64,000 nt of DNA, from the NCBI GenBank assembly GCA_038496445.1, contig JALMLS010000483.1, positions 1 to 64,000 of the forward strand. The letters are read 5' to 3'. Positions within the stretch are counted from its first letter, which is position 1; each line of letters opens with the position of its first letter. The position numbers and the translations under genes are program-made. Below, piece by piece: positions 21,987 through 32,964 of this stretch. Source of the DNA: Trichosphaerium sp. ATCC 40318. Lineage: Eukaryota > Discosea > Flabellinia > Trichosidae. The notes below the pieces were generated by a model, which saw only the letters and a program-made list of their open reading frames with translations, was not told where the DNA came from and did no database searches.

Positions 21987-24245
21987 ATTTTTTATCTTTA
22001 TCACTTGTCTATTCACGCCAATAAAATATTTGTTATCAAGGCTAGTGTTAAAACGTTTAAAGTACTGTTCAATTGTTTTTTTATCTTAGTGCTGTGCTAT
22101 TAATACTTGTTTGTCGACTAAGGTTTGGTTGGTGCGGTGCGATTTTATACTGTACTATACTGCCTAGCGTTCGCGTGGCTAGTTGCTTTCAATGTCTTAG
22201 AGGCAGAAAGAAATATAATATTTCTCTTGTAAAGCCTTAGCCTGTTTGCCTTCTTGTGGACCAAAAAACCCTTTGGCGGCGTCTCGTCGAAACAAACCCA
22301 AAAAGCGGAACTTTTTTTTTAAAGTAATAGTTTTTTTACAAAAACCGAAAATGTACATAAACATTCACGTTTTTTTGTGTTAACTTGAATTATTCAGTTT
22401 CGAATTTTATGCCTCTGCTTACTGCAATGGTCTTTTTTTTATTTGAGTAAGAACCTTTCGAGTACTTATTCAAAAACAAAAACAGTCAAATTTTTTTTTT
22501 TTGTTTTTTCAAGTCTTGCCTCGTTCTTTTCGCGAAGTATAAGAAAATTAAAGGCAACGCTAGTTGCGTTACTCCGAAGAGATTGTGCCTATATTTTTCC
22601 CAATTAAACAATAGACAATCTCGCGAAAAGGTAGAACCAGCTCAATTCTCCTTACCTGATATTGCAGTGTACAAAACAGGCGCTACTCAAAGATATAAGC
22701 GCAAACAGTACGTCTATTATTTTTTTCTATGTAGTGCGCAGTAACTTAGTACTAAAAATCACGTGCTGCCGCGAAAATTAGCTCAAAACAAGCGAACGTT
22801 TTTAATTTTGTTTTTGGTTTGGGTTTCGCTAAAACCTCGTGGACAGGTATTAGCGACACTCGCACGAAGATTGCCGCTGGCAAAACTGTTTAGAACAAAA
22901 AGAAACGTGCAGTTTTTTTCCAAAGTGTTTTATTTGAGTAATCCAATTATAGCGAGATATTGCTGCAAGTGCAGTATTACTAGACGTACGCTCACCTTAG
23001 TTATGGTGAGTGGCTCTAAAGAGACCTGGTGCGTTATTATCTATGTATAAAGCATACGTGCGCGCGACACAGCGTAATTTTGGAAGATAGATCTTTATCT
23101 TGGAAGTCTGAACAAAAACAGAAGTCTCAAACTGTGCGCTGACTGCTCTCGTTTTCCCATCACTAATAGTTTCTACGCTAGCACAATGTGATACTGGAGA
23201 ATTATGTTGCTTTCCTATTACAAAAATTAAAGTACGTTCCCTGTCAACGTCACGTGATATGCGTTTTAAACAGCGTATTATAAAACTAATTACGTTATTA
23301 GAAAAAAGAACAAAGGAAGCCAATAACTTGTTTGAAAATACTGCACTCGCCCAAAACAGACTTTTACCGGGATAGGATGAGATTACAAAAAAATAACTTG
23401 TTGACCGAATAATTGGCTGTAAAGTACGTTTTATGAACGTATTAACAAGGTACACTTTTTGAATTGGTATTTTTTTTTTCGCGTTTTGTTTTTACGAAAG
23501 TTTCTGCGTTTGTTCTCGCTATCCCGAGAACCAATAATTACATATTACGTTACCAATAATTAAAACAAACGTGAGGAGATTTTACCAGTTTTTTACTGTA
23601 ACCAAAACAAGGCAAAGGTCAACAAAACTGCAATTCTCTTTTGTTTTTTTTTTCTTTTGTTTGAGAATGTCCCGATTTGGTTTCCAGTTTTTTTCGTGAT
23701 GTATAAACAAATAATTAATCACGTGATAGTTTAAAAACGATTTCAAAGGTTTGAAGAGGAAAAGTCTCAATTCTATCGGAAAGTACTGGAACACTTGGGA
23801 AAACACTAACCTAGGCGCAAATGGCCATTGAATAACGGAATCATTCGAGTTTGTGCTTTAACAAAGTCGGGCAACGTTTATATTCACCAAAGCTCTGGTA
23901 CGCTATATATTTAAACTCCACTCGTAAAATGAGCGCGTTTAATAAAGTACTATCTATCTTACGACCACAAAATTTTTCAATCCTAGAAACGTACTGGTTT
24001 TTTTTTTTTTTTGAAAGTTTTCTTTTTGGACACAGAATTAAGACCTCAATGGGAAGTATTTTATAAAAAACACATAAAATACAGCCGGAATAAACGTATT
24101 TAATTTTGTTAATAATGTTTCACAAAAGGTTTCTGCTATCGTGCACTAACTAGCGTGAACGAAACGTCAAGAATATTCCAGAAAACAACATTAAAATAAA
24201 ACAAACACCAACAACACACCTCCTCCTCACAACAAAAGCACTATT
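21987..24245. other. 2.3-kb intergenic region
   Basis: Rich in T- and A-runs with several CACGTG palindromes (about 22760, 23250, 23720). Open stretches of 95 codons (+, 22763-23050) and 152 codons (-, 22997-23455) have no recognisable domain and weak protein-like composition. I do not call them genes. Confidence 0.35.
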
Positions 24246-24809
24246 ATGCGCGTATTACCTCTATTATTATTGGCTCTCTATGTATCAGTATCTCACGCAT
24301 GTAACGGCAATCCTGCAGGCATAATGCCCTTCTCAGCAAACAATGAATGTACAACAGGGATTCACGCTGATTCTCACAACCCAGCAGAAGGTAGACTCAA
24401 TTTTCCATCAGAGTGTCCTGGCGTTACTCCCCACACAAGAGCCCTTTGGAGTGGGTTCATAGTTCCACACAACGCCCCATACGCTGGTATAGCCACTCCC
24501 GATTCAGAGTTCATCGAGTATATGGATTGTGCTCCTGGTAGAGACAACCCACCCCAACCTTGGTTGGCGCGATGGGTATCACACCAAACAGTCGGTGCAC
24601 CTATCAGACATTTGGACCTTTACAAATGTATTGGAACATATCCTAATGTAGTTTGCGATAATTTTTGTACCGATTGCAATAGGCAGATGTTCTGGTACAT
24701 GGACAGAGGGACTTGCAAAGATTTCAATTTAAGCGGTAGTTGGTCTGGTATTACCTATGATTATGGTTACCCTCATGTCTGTACTGAATCTACTACACTG
24801 GCTTCTTAA
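24246..24809 (+). CDS. Secreted Cys-rich protein, 187 residues
   Basis: A single exon. The N-terminal signal peptide is MRVLPLLLLALYVSVSHA. The mature region contains about ten cysteines (ACNG, NNEC, SEC, MDCAPGRD, YKCIG, VVCDNFCTDCN, TCKD, HVC) and many Trp, Tyr and His residues, typical of a disulfide-stabilised extracellular protein. A stretch RALWSGFIVPHNAPYAG and a C-terminal GSWSGITYDYGYPH give a beta-rich appearance. There is no membrane anchor. The upstream flank holds an A-rich tract directly before the ATG. The family is not recognised. It may be a secreted enzyme-like or binding protein used in feeding or the cell coat. Confidence 0.7.
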   Translation: MRVLPLLLLALYVSVSHACNGNPAGIMPFSANNECTTGIHADSHNPAEGRLNFPSECPGVTPHTRALWSGFIVPHNAPYAGIATPDSEFIEYMDCAPGRDNPPQPWLARWVSHQTVGAPIRHLDLYKCIGTYPNVVCDNFCTDCNRQMFWYMDRGTCKDFNLSGSWSGITYDYGYPHVCTESTTLAS

Positions 24810-25577
24810 GCTGGTTTAAATGTATAATATAAAAAACCCAATTTTTCCAATACTAAATGCCGTATTATGTTGTTTTTTTCTTTTTTCTTGCGTCTATCTA
24901 TCCTTACTGACTTTTCTAAAGAATACTCTAAAAATGCCTCGAGTAAATCTGATTGGGAAGTTTGGTTTTTGTTTTATTTTTTTCGGCTTTTGGCTAGACT
25001 TCACATCAGCTTTTTATCACGTGACAAAAAGAATTTCAAGAGATACAATAGGCGAGCGTTTTTTTAATCTTTATGACTAAAAGTGGATTATACTGAACAA
25101 AAGACGTTGATGACGCTGTTAGCCTTTGTTTTTAAACCAATGAGACCTATTACAGTTCTATAAAAACCAAAACATAAAACTTCTAACAAAACCTCAAAAC
25201 AACTCCTCGAACGTAGTTATTCAATTTGTATATGGCCTTCAGGCGTTACAGTAGCGTTTGTGGGTTTTCCCAAATCATTCGTTTGTCGGGGTATCAACAC
25301 AAAGTGGCGTTCTATTAGAACTCATTCTTATGTCGTACACTATTATTGACAATACAAAACTGTTGATTTTTCCTATTAATTCGCTTGTTTTTCGTACTGA
25401 TTTCGAGACTTTTGACAGTGCTTCCATTTCCACAGTACTCGCTAATTGATGTACACGCGGAGCAAGTCAATGGTTGGAGTGAAAGAAACAACTTCGTTTT
25501 CTCAGCAAATTGGAAATGTTGAAAAGCGATTAAGTAACGTCCAGCATCATTTTTTTACGTTGGTTGTGGACAAAAAC
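24810..25577. other. Intergenic spacer before the GTPase pair
   Basis: AT-rich, with one TCACGTGA palindrome near 25016. Open frames here are short and T-rich. The GTPase frame is open upstream of its ATG (from 25446), but the conserved MPKGS start argues for 25578. Confidence 0.35.
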
Positions 25578-26901
25578 ATGCCAAAAGGATCAAATAAAAC
25601 ACAAAGTCAAGCAAAGCAACCAAATAGGTTAGCAGCAAAAGTGATATTGGTTGGAAACTCTGGTAAGTCCATGATAATCGCAGAGCTAAATAGACGCGAA
25701 ATACACAATTATTTGCATGGTATTTACTACCCCTCTTTGTAGCTGTTGGAAAGACATCTATTATACAGCGGTATGTGTATAATAAGTATGGGAGGCATGA
25801 CAGCACCATAGGAGCTGCGTTTGTATGACAATTTCTTTCGTTTTATTTGAAAACTTGTCGAACTTTGCTTTCTGTTCTTTCTGTTTCAATAACTGTTTCA
25901 TGGACCACTCACTCGATTTAGCTTACTAAGGAAGTACCAGGAAAGACTATCCAAACCGTTAAACTTGAGATGTGGGAGTAAGTCACGGGCATTACTTATT
26001 GTTTCAAAAAACTGAACTTTTACAGCACTGCTGGGAGAATGAGATTCCAAAGTTTTGCGCGTACGTAAGGAAAAACAGTTTGTTGCCAGTCTCCCGTGGA
26101 TTTGAATTGAAATAACGCTATTTTGTAAAAAGTTAAGCCTACTTTGAAAAAGGCTACTCGCGATTTGTAGCACGCACGTGACTTTCTGCTTTGTGCTCCA
26201 TAAGGATACACTAATGCTGTAGCTTGCAGAATTGCACAAGGCTACCTATGTTCATAAACCTTCCCGAAAAATCAGGCTGAAGCTAACACAAAATAGCGTT
26301 ATTTTGGGTCAAATCATGTTTTGTGCTTGTTACTGATTCAACGTAGCAATGTATTATCGTGGCGCGGACATGACGTTATTGGTATTCGACATTGCAAGGA
26401 GGGACTCTTTTGAGAGACTTCAGGTTTATAGAGACGAACTATTACAATATCAAAGGGAGCCAAAAGACCAGGTTTTAATTCTTGTTTTTTGTAAAATGTA
26501 ATTTTATAGCTAACTGTTTCGTGTAGATTCAATTCGTTGTTGTTGGAAATAAATGTGATCTAGATGATAGACAAGTATCTGAGAAAGAAATACAAGAACT
26601 CGTGACATATTGGAAGTGTCCATATTATGAAGTTAGTGCTAAAACGGTACGCTTTTCTCTTTTTTCTTTTCTGCAGTTTTCTTGTTTTGGATTAGTTTCC
26701 TTTGATTTTCTGTTCGCTATTCTTATGCAATAAAAGGGAAAAAACATTCATGAAATGTTTGAAGATGTAGCACGTGTGACAGAGACATCATTATTAAAAA
26801 AATCTTTTCTACAACGTACTAAGCCAATTATAATACAAGAACCCACTCATGATGAAAAAGGTGGTTTGTTTAGCTACCTAGCATCGTGGTTTGGACAATA
26901 A
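25578..26901 (+). CDS. Rab/Ras-family small GTPase lacking a C-terminal prenylation cysteine
   Basis: Seven exons. All GTPase motifs are visible: P-loop VILVGNSAVGKTS, switch I Thr in HDSTIGAAF, G3 WDTAGRMRFQSF, G4 VVGNKCDLDD and G5 YYEVSAKT. The fold is Rab-like (IQTVKLEMWDTAG, MYYRGADMTLLVFDIARRDSFE). The G3 motif is DTAGRM instead of DTAGQE, so the usual catalytic Gln position is altered. The C-terminus ends SYLASWFGQ with no CC or CxC motif, so it would not be geranylgeranylated in the standard way. The start at 25578 is supported by the same MPKGS start in the paralogue. The intron after the G3 exon (about 26075-26343) is about 270 nt, far longer than the others. It is convergent with its paralogue at 27099-28154. 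Confidence 0.88.
26528..26760 (+). repeat. Near-identical tract, copy 1 of an inverted pair
   Basis: This stretch covers the G4-G5 exon, the following intron and the start of the last exon of the GTPase. It is almost identical, with only about four or five differences seen, to the reverse complement of 27234-27467, while the flanking exons of the two genes are strongly diverged. Confidence 0.85.
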
Positions 26902-27098
26902 ACTAAACTTATCCTTGCTACTTCTCAGTTCACATGAGACTCTTGGGAGTCTTTGATTTGTTGATAGCTTACTAACGACCATAATCAAATAACTGTGAGT
27001 ACTACACGAAATAACTATGAACTACAGTTTCACTACAACTTGCTTATTAATCAATAGCCCAATCTTGATTTAACACGTGTTTGTAAAACGGCTTTATT

Positions 27099-28154
27099 TT
27101 ATTGATATCCAAACCATGACGCTAGGTAGCTAAACAAACTATCTTTTTTATCCTGATTGGGTTCTGATGAAATATTTTGCTCCAATTCAGGTTTGGGTAG
27201 CAGTGCAGTTTCAGTTACACGTGCTACATCCGCAAACATTTCATGAATGTTTTTTCCCTTTTATTGCATAAGAATAGCGAACAGAAAATCAAAGGAAATT
27301 AATCCAAAACAAGAAAACTGCAGAAAAGAAAAAAGAGAAAAGCGTACCGTTTTAGCACTAACTTCATAATATGGACACTCCCAATATGTCACGAGTTCTT
27401 GTATTTCTTTCTCAGATACTTGTCTATCATCTAGATCACATTTATTTCCAACGACAACGAATTGAACCTATGTGAACCATTTACACGATGACAAAAACAA
27501 AGAATAAGTTCTTACTTTCTCTGGCTCCTTTTGGCACTTCAGAACTTCTTCTCCCCAAACTGAAAGGTACTCAAATGATCTCTTACGTGCAATATCAAAT
27601 ACTAATAACACTGTATTTGTATCTCGGTAAAACCAATCTAAAAAAAAGTAAGAAAATAAAGAGAAGCATTAGAAGCTTACAACCAATGGAGCGGAAACGT
27701 CTGCCACCGGTGCTAGAAAACTATTAGTTTTGCTTGCAAATGTGATATGACTTACTCCCATATCTGTAGTTTAATGGCTTTAATTCTCTTTCCTGGTACC
27801 TCTTTAGTAAGCTAAAACGTGTGAGTTGCCCATGGTTGTATAATGAAGCAATGCTTGGCTCAAACCGACAAAAAAAAGTTTTCTTTTCAAATAAAGTGAA
27901 GTTACTTCTGACTTACAAAGTCTGCGCCAATTGTGCTCTTGTGACTCATGCAGTCATCATATACATATCTATGCACAATGGATGTTTTTCCAACAGCTAG
28001 AATAAGACGGGTTAATACAAAAGTGCTGTTACCGCGTCTATTTGGCTGATAAATATCACGTGGCCTTACATGAATCTCCAACCAATATCACTTTCCCAAC
28101 CAACCGATCTGGTTGTTTTGGTTCTTCTTTGATTTTACTAGAACCTTTTGGCAT
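27099..28154 (-). CDS. Rab/Ras-family small GTPase, paralogue with altered G3 motif
   Basis: Read on the minus strand from the ATG at 28154: MPKGSSKIKEE, P-loop VILVGDSSVGKTS, switch I SHKSTIGADF, then IWDTGGRRFRSIGYWF. G3 is DTGG-RR rather than DTAGQE. G4 is VVGNKCDLDD and G5 is YYEVSAKT. It ends SYLASWFGYQ at 27099-27101 with no C-terminal cysteine. Splice sites match those of the plus-strand paralogue in position, including the GTACGC intron after SAKT. The loss of the catalytic Gln position and of the lipid anchor suggests either a soluble regulatory role or a partner-dependent membrane role. The gene lies tail-to-tail with the paralogue, with 197 bp between stops. Confidence 0.88.
27234..27467 (-). 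repeat. Near-identical tract, copy 2 of an inverted pair
   Basis: The reverse complement matches 26528-26760 through coding and intron sequence alike. The distance between the tracts is about 470 bp. Confidence 0.85.
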
Positions 28155-28257
28155 TATTTTAAACGGTTAAACTACAGTGTGATAATCGCAAAAAAAATAC
28201 AACTAAGTCACTCAGGCAATGAATGTGAAGAAAAAATATACACGACGAAGTTTGATT

Positions 28258-30056
28258 TTAATCCATAGTTACATCCCTCACTGTGTCTAATTGAGTCTCT
28301 CTCAAGTTCCAAGGTAGTATAGATTGTCTAAGGGATGGTACAGAGAATACAACAACAAAGAAAACCAAGATAGCCTGCAAAACATCAGAAAAACAACCCA
28401 ATGTATGAAACTTAAGTGCTTTTTTCGTACCAGTACAATTGCACCTATCGTTGCCCCGACGATGATAGGCATGTTATTATTTGAACAATCATCTTTACTC
28501 AGTATTAATATATCAAGTCTACACGTGAGTTAATTAAGCGAAAGGTGCTTCATAAAAAAAGTACCCTCCAGCATGTTTTTCTGGAGTTACATCAGCGCAT
28601 TCGTTTTGCTCATTTTTGTTAACAACATCAACAGTTCCATTGAAACAGGGTGATAGAATAGCATTTATTCGCTTGTTAGACGACTTGTCAATATCCGAAA
28701 CGTCAATCGACAACGAACTGTTTGTCGTCAATATCAAACAGCCTAAGACAAAAAAAGTAAACAAAAAAGTCAAGAACATTAATTTTGATGGCTCCTGTCA
28801 AAGCAAAGAATAGGCTAGGCATACCCAGTATCTAGTCTTTTCCTTCCACAGCTCGTCAAAAACAAAACTTACCTGATATGTTGAGACTAGTAAATGTATC
28901 TGAAGTAAGGACCAATACTACATTGCCATTATTTGTAAAGTCTCCGTTTATGACTGTAGGTGTTGTTATAATCAAAGCAGATGGAAGATCTAAAGGAACG
29001 ACATAGTCTCCGTCAAAGGTGCATCCAGTTGTATCATTGCATTCCAAGCACGTGTTGTCCTCACACGAAACTAAACCGACTTAACAACAGTCTTACGCAT
29101 TAGAATAAGTTCCGAATACTTACTTTTGGGAGTTTCAGTAGGGGCTTCAGTGGGCATAGCAGATGGTGCCTCAGAAGGCGTTTCAGTAGGAGCTTCAGTA
29201 GGAGCTTCAGTGGGAGTTTCAGTTGGAGCTTCAGTTGGAGCTTCAGTGGGAGGTGGAGGGAAAAAGCACGATGAAACAGATACAAGGAGCCCGCCAATAT
29301 TTCCTGCATTATTAAGTGTAATGGCAAGGTTATGACTTCCTTCTTTTACATTAAAACTGAAGTCGGTAGCTTGTCTGTAATCCATGTAATGTGCGTTCCA
29401 AGTAAAGTCTATATCCTCATTATCTAGCTCTACTCTAACAACACTGTTATCTGCCCAACATCTCATTGTTAAATTGCCCGCTAACAAACATTAGAAAAAA
29501 ATGTCATGTGAGACAACAACAGAACTTTACGCACCACTCTCTGATTGAAATGTTGTCTGAAAAGTAAGGTCGCCTCTAATATCTCCAAAACCCTGCCATG
29601 TTATCCACGAAGTCTAAAAATACAAATAAGTTAATAGTATCCAAGTGCCGGCTATTTTTGAATTGAGAACTTACAGGTGCGAATGAAGGCTCGTTAATTG
29701 GATGTATCCACGTGTCAAGAGCAGGACTCGATGAAAAAGGTAAGGCATACGATGAGCAACAACCCGTCAGAGGATCAGGACTACCATCGCCAAAACAGTC
29801 TGAAAACTCCAGTATAGTGCTCTCGCAGATACTCCAGTGCGTATCTCGAACTTGCGTCATTTGTATTGGCAGAGCTTCGAAAGCATCATTTAAACCTTTT
29901 TCTAAGTAAAACAACGCGTCTGTAAGTAAAATAAACCATACCTGTTGGGTACAGGCCAATATCTGTCAAACACTCTTGTATTTCTTGTTCGTAAGGCGTA
30001 AACGCATTGGTTAAACCGAATAGAAGTATTGTAACGAGTATTAGAGAGTAGCGCAT
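28258..30056 (-). CDS. Type I membrane surface protein with Pro/Thr/Glu stalk
   Basis: Spliced gene, start ATG at 30056. A signal peptide (MRYSLILVTILLFGLTNA) is followed by a Cys-containing domain (ECLTDIGLYPT, HWSICESTILEFSDCFGDGS). Next is a beta-sandwich resembling a galactose-binding or PA14-like fold (SWITWQGFGDIRGDLTFQTT, RCWADNSVVRVELDNED). A stalk of TEAPTEAPTE-type repeats (about 29130-29250) follows. A second beta-rich Cys domain (CLECNDTTGCTFDGDYVVPL) comes next, then PIIVGATIGAIVL + AILVFFVVVF as a single transmembrane helix, and a short tail ending at 28258-28260. Exons join by GTAAGT, GTGCGT and GTAC donors. It is probably a cell-surface adhesin or receptor. The domain family names are tentative. 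It is adjacent to the GTPase pair but I see no functional link. Confidence 0.72.
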
Positions 30057-30472
30057 CCTTTCAAAGTGAAATCAAAGCTATCGCGTGGGTTGGTCTTTTT
30101 TTGGATAATCACGTGATCAAGAGCTTCTTCGACGTTCTTGACACAATGCAGTTTAAAAACACAAAACAATTCACACATCACTATGTAAATCAAAAAGTCG
30201 TATTCGCGTAAAAACTAGTTTTCATAAGCAATGTATACAGCTTCAGGAAGTGGTTCATACTAAAGTCTGGAATAGGACAAATAGTGTAAGATGTTTGTGT
30301 TTGTGTAATAGGCTTACATGCTTTGGATTCGCTTGGCGATAGACGGCAAAAATCTATTCATATATAAAGCTAACTGGTTGAGTGACTATAGACGCTAAAC
30401 GCCACCTCTTCATAGTGAAGTTTAAGTCACAGACAACGTTAAGCAAGATGCAAACAACAATACAGCTCAAAA

Positions 30473-31693
30473 ATGAACTCAAACAGAGCATTCTTTGATG
30501 AGATACCTGTTGAAGTAGTTATTTATATTCTAGAATACGTTTCCGTGCTATCTATGCACTCAGTTGTACGTACATCCAAATTATTGTCAAACGTCGCCAA
30601 AAAGTACCTGGGATACACAAATAGACGAGATATTATCATCAAAACGAAGAAAAAGCTTAAGAAACTGTACACAAAGGAACCTCATCTTATTACAACAAAT
30701 ACGCTTACTATCAAGTTCCGTATGTACCAAAAGCATGTAGATTACCTTTCAGGAGTTCATTCGCTCAGGATATTGTCAAAGTTCAGTAAAGAGGTAGACT
30801 TTTCTGATTTTAAGGACATTACAAGCTTAGACTTTAATTCCTGCAAGTCAGTGACTGACGATCATCTGAAACAACTTGCTGGAATACAAAAAATATCTCT
30901 TAATGACACGTGCATTACAGATAAAGGTGTAAAAGCATTAGGATTAGCTGGCGTCCATGAAATTGGTTTAAGTTACTGCAATGGTATTACAGATGAAGGC
31001 ATTGAGGCTTTAGCTGGTGTCCATACAATAGATTTAAGTTATTGTAATGGTATTACAGATGAAGGTATCAAGGCGTTGGCTGGTGTTCATGATATTAATC
31101 TAGCATGTTGCAGAACTGTAACTGATGTTGGTGTCAAAACATTAAAAGGTGTTCATACAATAGATTTACGCTATTGTACAAATGTCGGAGATAGTGGTAT
31201 TAAAGCATTAGCTGGAGCTCATACAATACACCTGTTCTTTACAAAAGTAACAGATGAAGGTGTTAAAGCACTTGCTGGAGCACATGAAATAAATGTTGGT
31301 TTTACAAAGGTGACAGATAAAAGTATTAAAGCACTATCTGGTGCTCATACTATTGGCCTGTACAATACTACAGTGACTGATAAATACCTTAAAGAATTGG
31401 CTGGCGTTCATTCTATAAACTTAGGGTATTGTGAAAACATAACAGATGAAGGAGTTAAAGCTTTAGTTGGTGTTCATACAATTAATCTTTCACACACAAA
31501 TGTGACAGATAAAGCACTTGGTGCTTTAAAAGGCGTTTGTATTATAAATGTAAAGGGCTGTGAACATGTTTCAAAGGCAGCTGTTAAAGAGCTTGTGAGT
31601 GATGGTGTACTTGATATTTCAGGTATGTGTTACACACCAGAGAAAACAAAATCAATGGGTATTAGTCGTAAGAACAATAGTTTATTTTACTAA
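30473..31693 (+). CDS. F-box / leucine-rich repeat protein
   Basis: A single exon of 406 residues. Residues 8-50 form an F-box (FDEIPVEVVIYILEYVSVLS). From about residue 95 there are roughly twelve LRRs of 22-24 residues with the pattern GVHxIxLSxCxxITDEGIKALA. This is the Cys-containing (AMN1/FBXL-like) subclass. The family acts as substrate receptors of SCF (Skp1-Cullin-F-box) ubiquitin ligases. The short, highly regular repeats resemble those expanded in amoebae and in giant viruses of amoebae. The repeats are less identical to each other than in the paralogue at 38278-39901. There is no signal peptide, so the protein is presumably cytosolic. The start places the F-box directly at the N-terminus. 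Confidence 0.85.
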   Translation: MNSNRAFFDEIPVEVVIYILEYVSVLSMHSVVRTSKLLSNVAKKYLGYTNRRDIIIKTKKKLKKLYTKEPHLITTNTLTIKFRMYQKHVDYLSGVHSLRILSKFSKEVDFSDFKDITSLDFNSCKSVTDDHLKQLAGIQKISLNDTCITDKGVKALGLAGVHEIGLSYCNGITDEGIEALAGVHTIDLSYCNGITDEGIKALAGVHDINLACCRTVTDVGVKTLKGVHTIDLRYCTNVGDSGIKALAGAHTIHLFFTKVTDEGVKALAGAHEINVGFTKVTDKSIKALSGAHTIGLYNTTVTDKYLKELAGVHSINLGYCENITDEGVKALVGVHTINLSHTNVTDKALGALKGVCIINVKGCEHVSKAAVKELVSDGVLDISGMCYTPEKTKSMGISRKNNSLFY

Positions 31694-32059
31694 ACACAAA
31701 TCTCAGGAAATAAAAAAATGTTACAAGATTGCTTTAAAGAAATACAATAATAGAACTCATGAATATACCAGTATGAAAGGAGTTGATTTTAGAATACAAG
31801 CACCATACACTGTAATTCTTCACCTTGTTATTGCTATTGAAACGTCTTTTTCCCTCTGTAATCCTTCATTGGGTAAGCTGTATGTATGAGTAAAATCGAT
31901 TCCCTGAACGATAGATTATAGTAGTTGGTGAGGAAGAGTTGTGTGGAACAGGAGAAAGAGAAGTAATAATGCCGTTTACTTGTTCATTTTTTTTTGGTGT
32001 GTACTATGGGAAAAGATAACAGATTTTTCTGTGCAAAAAAAAAAAGTGTCATAGATAGT
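31694..32059. other. 3' flank of the F-box/LRR gene
   Basis: AT-rich, with no gene recognised. It leads into the GAGTC-rich repeat region. Confidence 0.3.
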
Positions 32060-32750
32060 GTTAAGAGTCGACTTTTGACTTGAGTCGACTCATTTTCAAC
32101 GTGTGTATATAAACTAAAACATGTTGACTCACGACTCAACGTTGATTTTAACCCTGACTCGGGCGTATGACTGCACAAAAGGTGACTCACCACAGTGGTT
32201 AACCTAACGCTGTATGAGTACAACTGGTGCACTGAGTCGCACTGGACACGAGTTTTAACCCCGTAGCAAAGTCGAGTGAACAAAAAACAAGCCATTTTTG
32301 AATAGCAAAATTATTTATTACATTGGGGCTAAAAACGTGCTCGAGTCGTGAGTGGTTTTTTTGTTCATTTAACATTGTGACTCCATGTCTGCCGGGTAAA
32401 AGTGGTGCCGAGTCGGACTCAACCATTCGAGTTGTAACTGACTGAGGTTAAAGAGCGGGATCAAGTCACAAAGGAGGTGTTTTTATTAACACGTGACTAG
32501 TGTAGATTTTACACTTGTGTCACGAGTCAGTATTCACTATGACTAGGGCTTGTGTCAGGGGTAAAAACAGTGCTGAGTCATGAGTCAGTACGCTTATTAC
32601 TCCATGTATGTCAGGGATAACAATGTGCTCAAGTCATGAGTCAGTATGCACTATGACTCGGGTTGCGTCAAGCTAAAAATGGTGCTGAGTTGTACTTAAC
32701 TATTAGAGTTGTAACATTTTTCAAATCTCCGACTGACTTGGATGACTCAA
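32060..32750. repeat. Degenerate repeats rich in TGAGTCA/TGACTCA
   Basis: The segment is dominated by variants of GTGCTGAGTCATGAGTCAGT spaced about 60-70 nt apart and by GACTC/GAGTC words. Exact TGACTCA or TGAGTCA occurs at 32125, 32183, 32574, 32581 and 32637, and again near 32738. It looks like a decayed tandem array. TGAGTCA is also the AP-1/GCN4-type bZIP site, so a clustered regulatory element is an alternative. It lies between the 3' ends of two convergent genes. Confidence 0.6.
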
Positions 32751-32964
32751 GCGTTTTTTTTCAAAGGGTACTACTCCCTTTGGGAATTTTCAAAAAGTCA
32801 CGTTTTTTTAACCGCCATATTTGGCGACTCTGAAGCATGCTCTCATGCCATAGTACCTAGCCATAGAGTTATTTATTGTTGTAATGAAGGAGCGTTTAAG
32901 AAAATAATTTTGATGGAAAACCAGTCTTATAACTATACTATTGCTTTATTGAAAGGATTTTACA

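Noticed and set aside
22997-23455. 152-codon minus-strand open frame
   Set aside because: Overlaps a 95-codon plus-strand frame, has no recognisable motif, and lies in a low-complexity spacer; not enough to call a gene.
28534-28779. Signal-peptide-like start MFLTFLFTFFVLGC as a separate secreted gene
   Set aside because: The hydrophobic start is intron sequence; splicing to the acceptor before GCLILTTNSS continues the upstream membrane-protein frame in phase.
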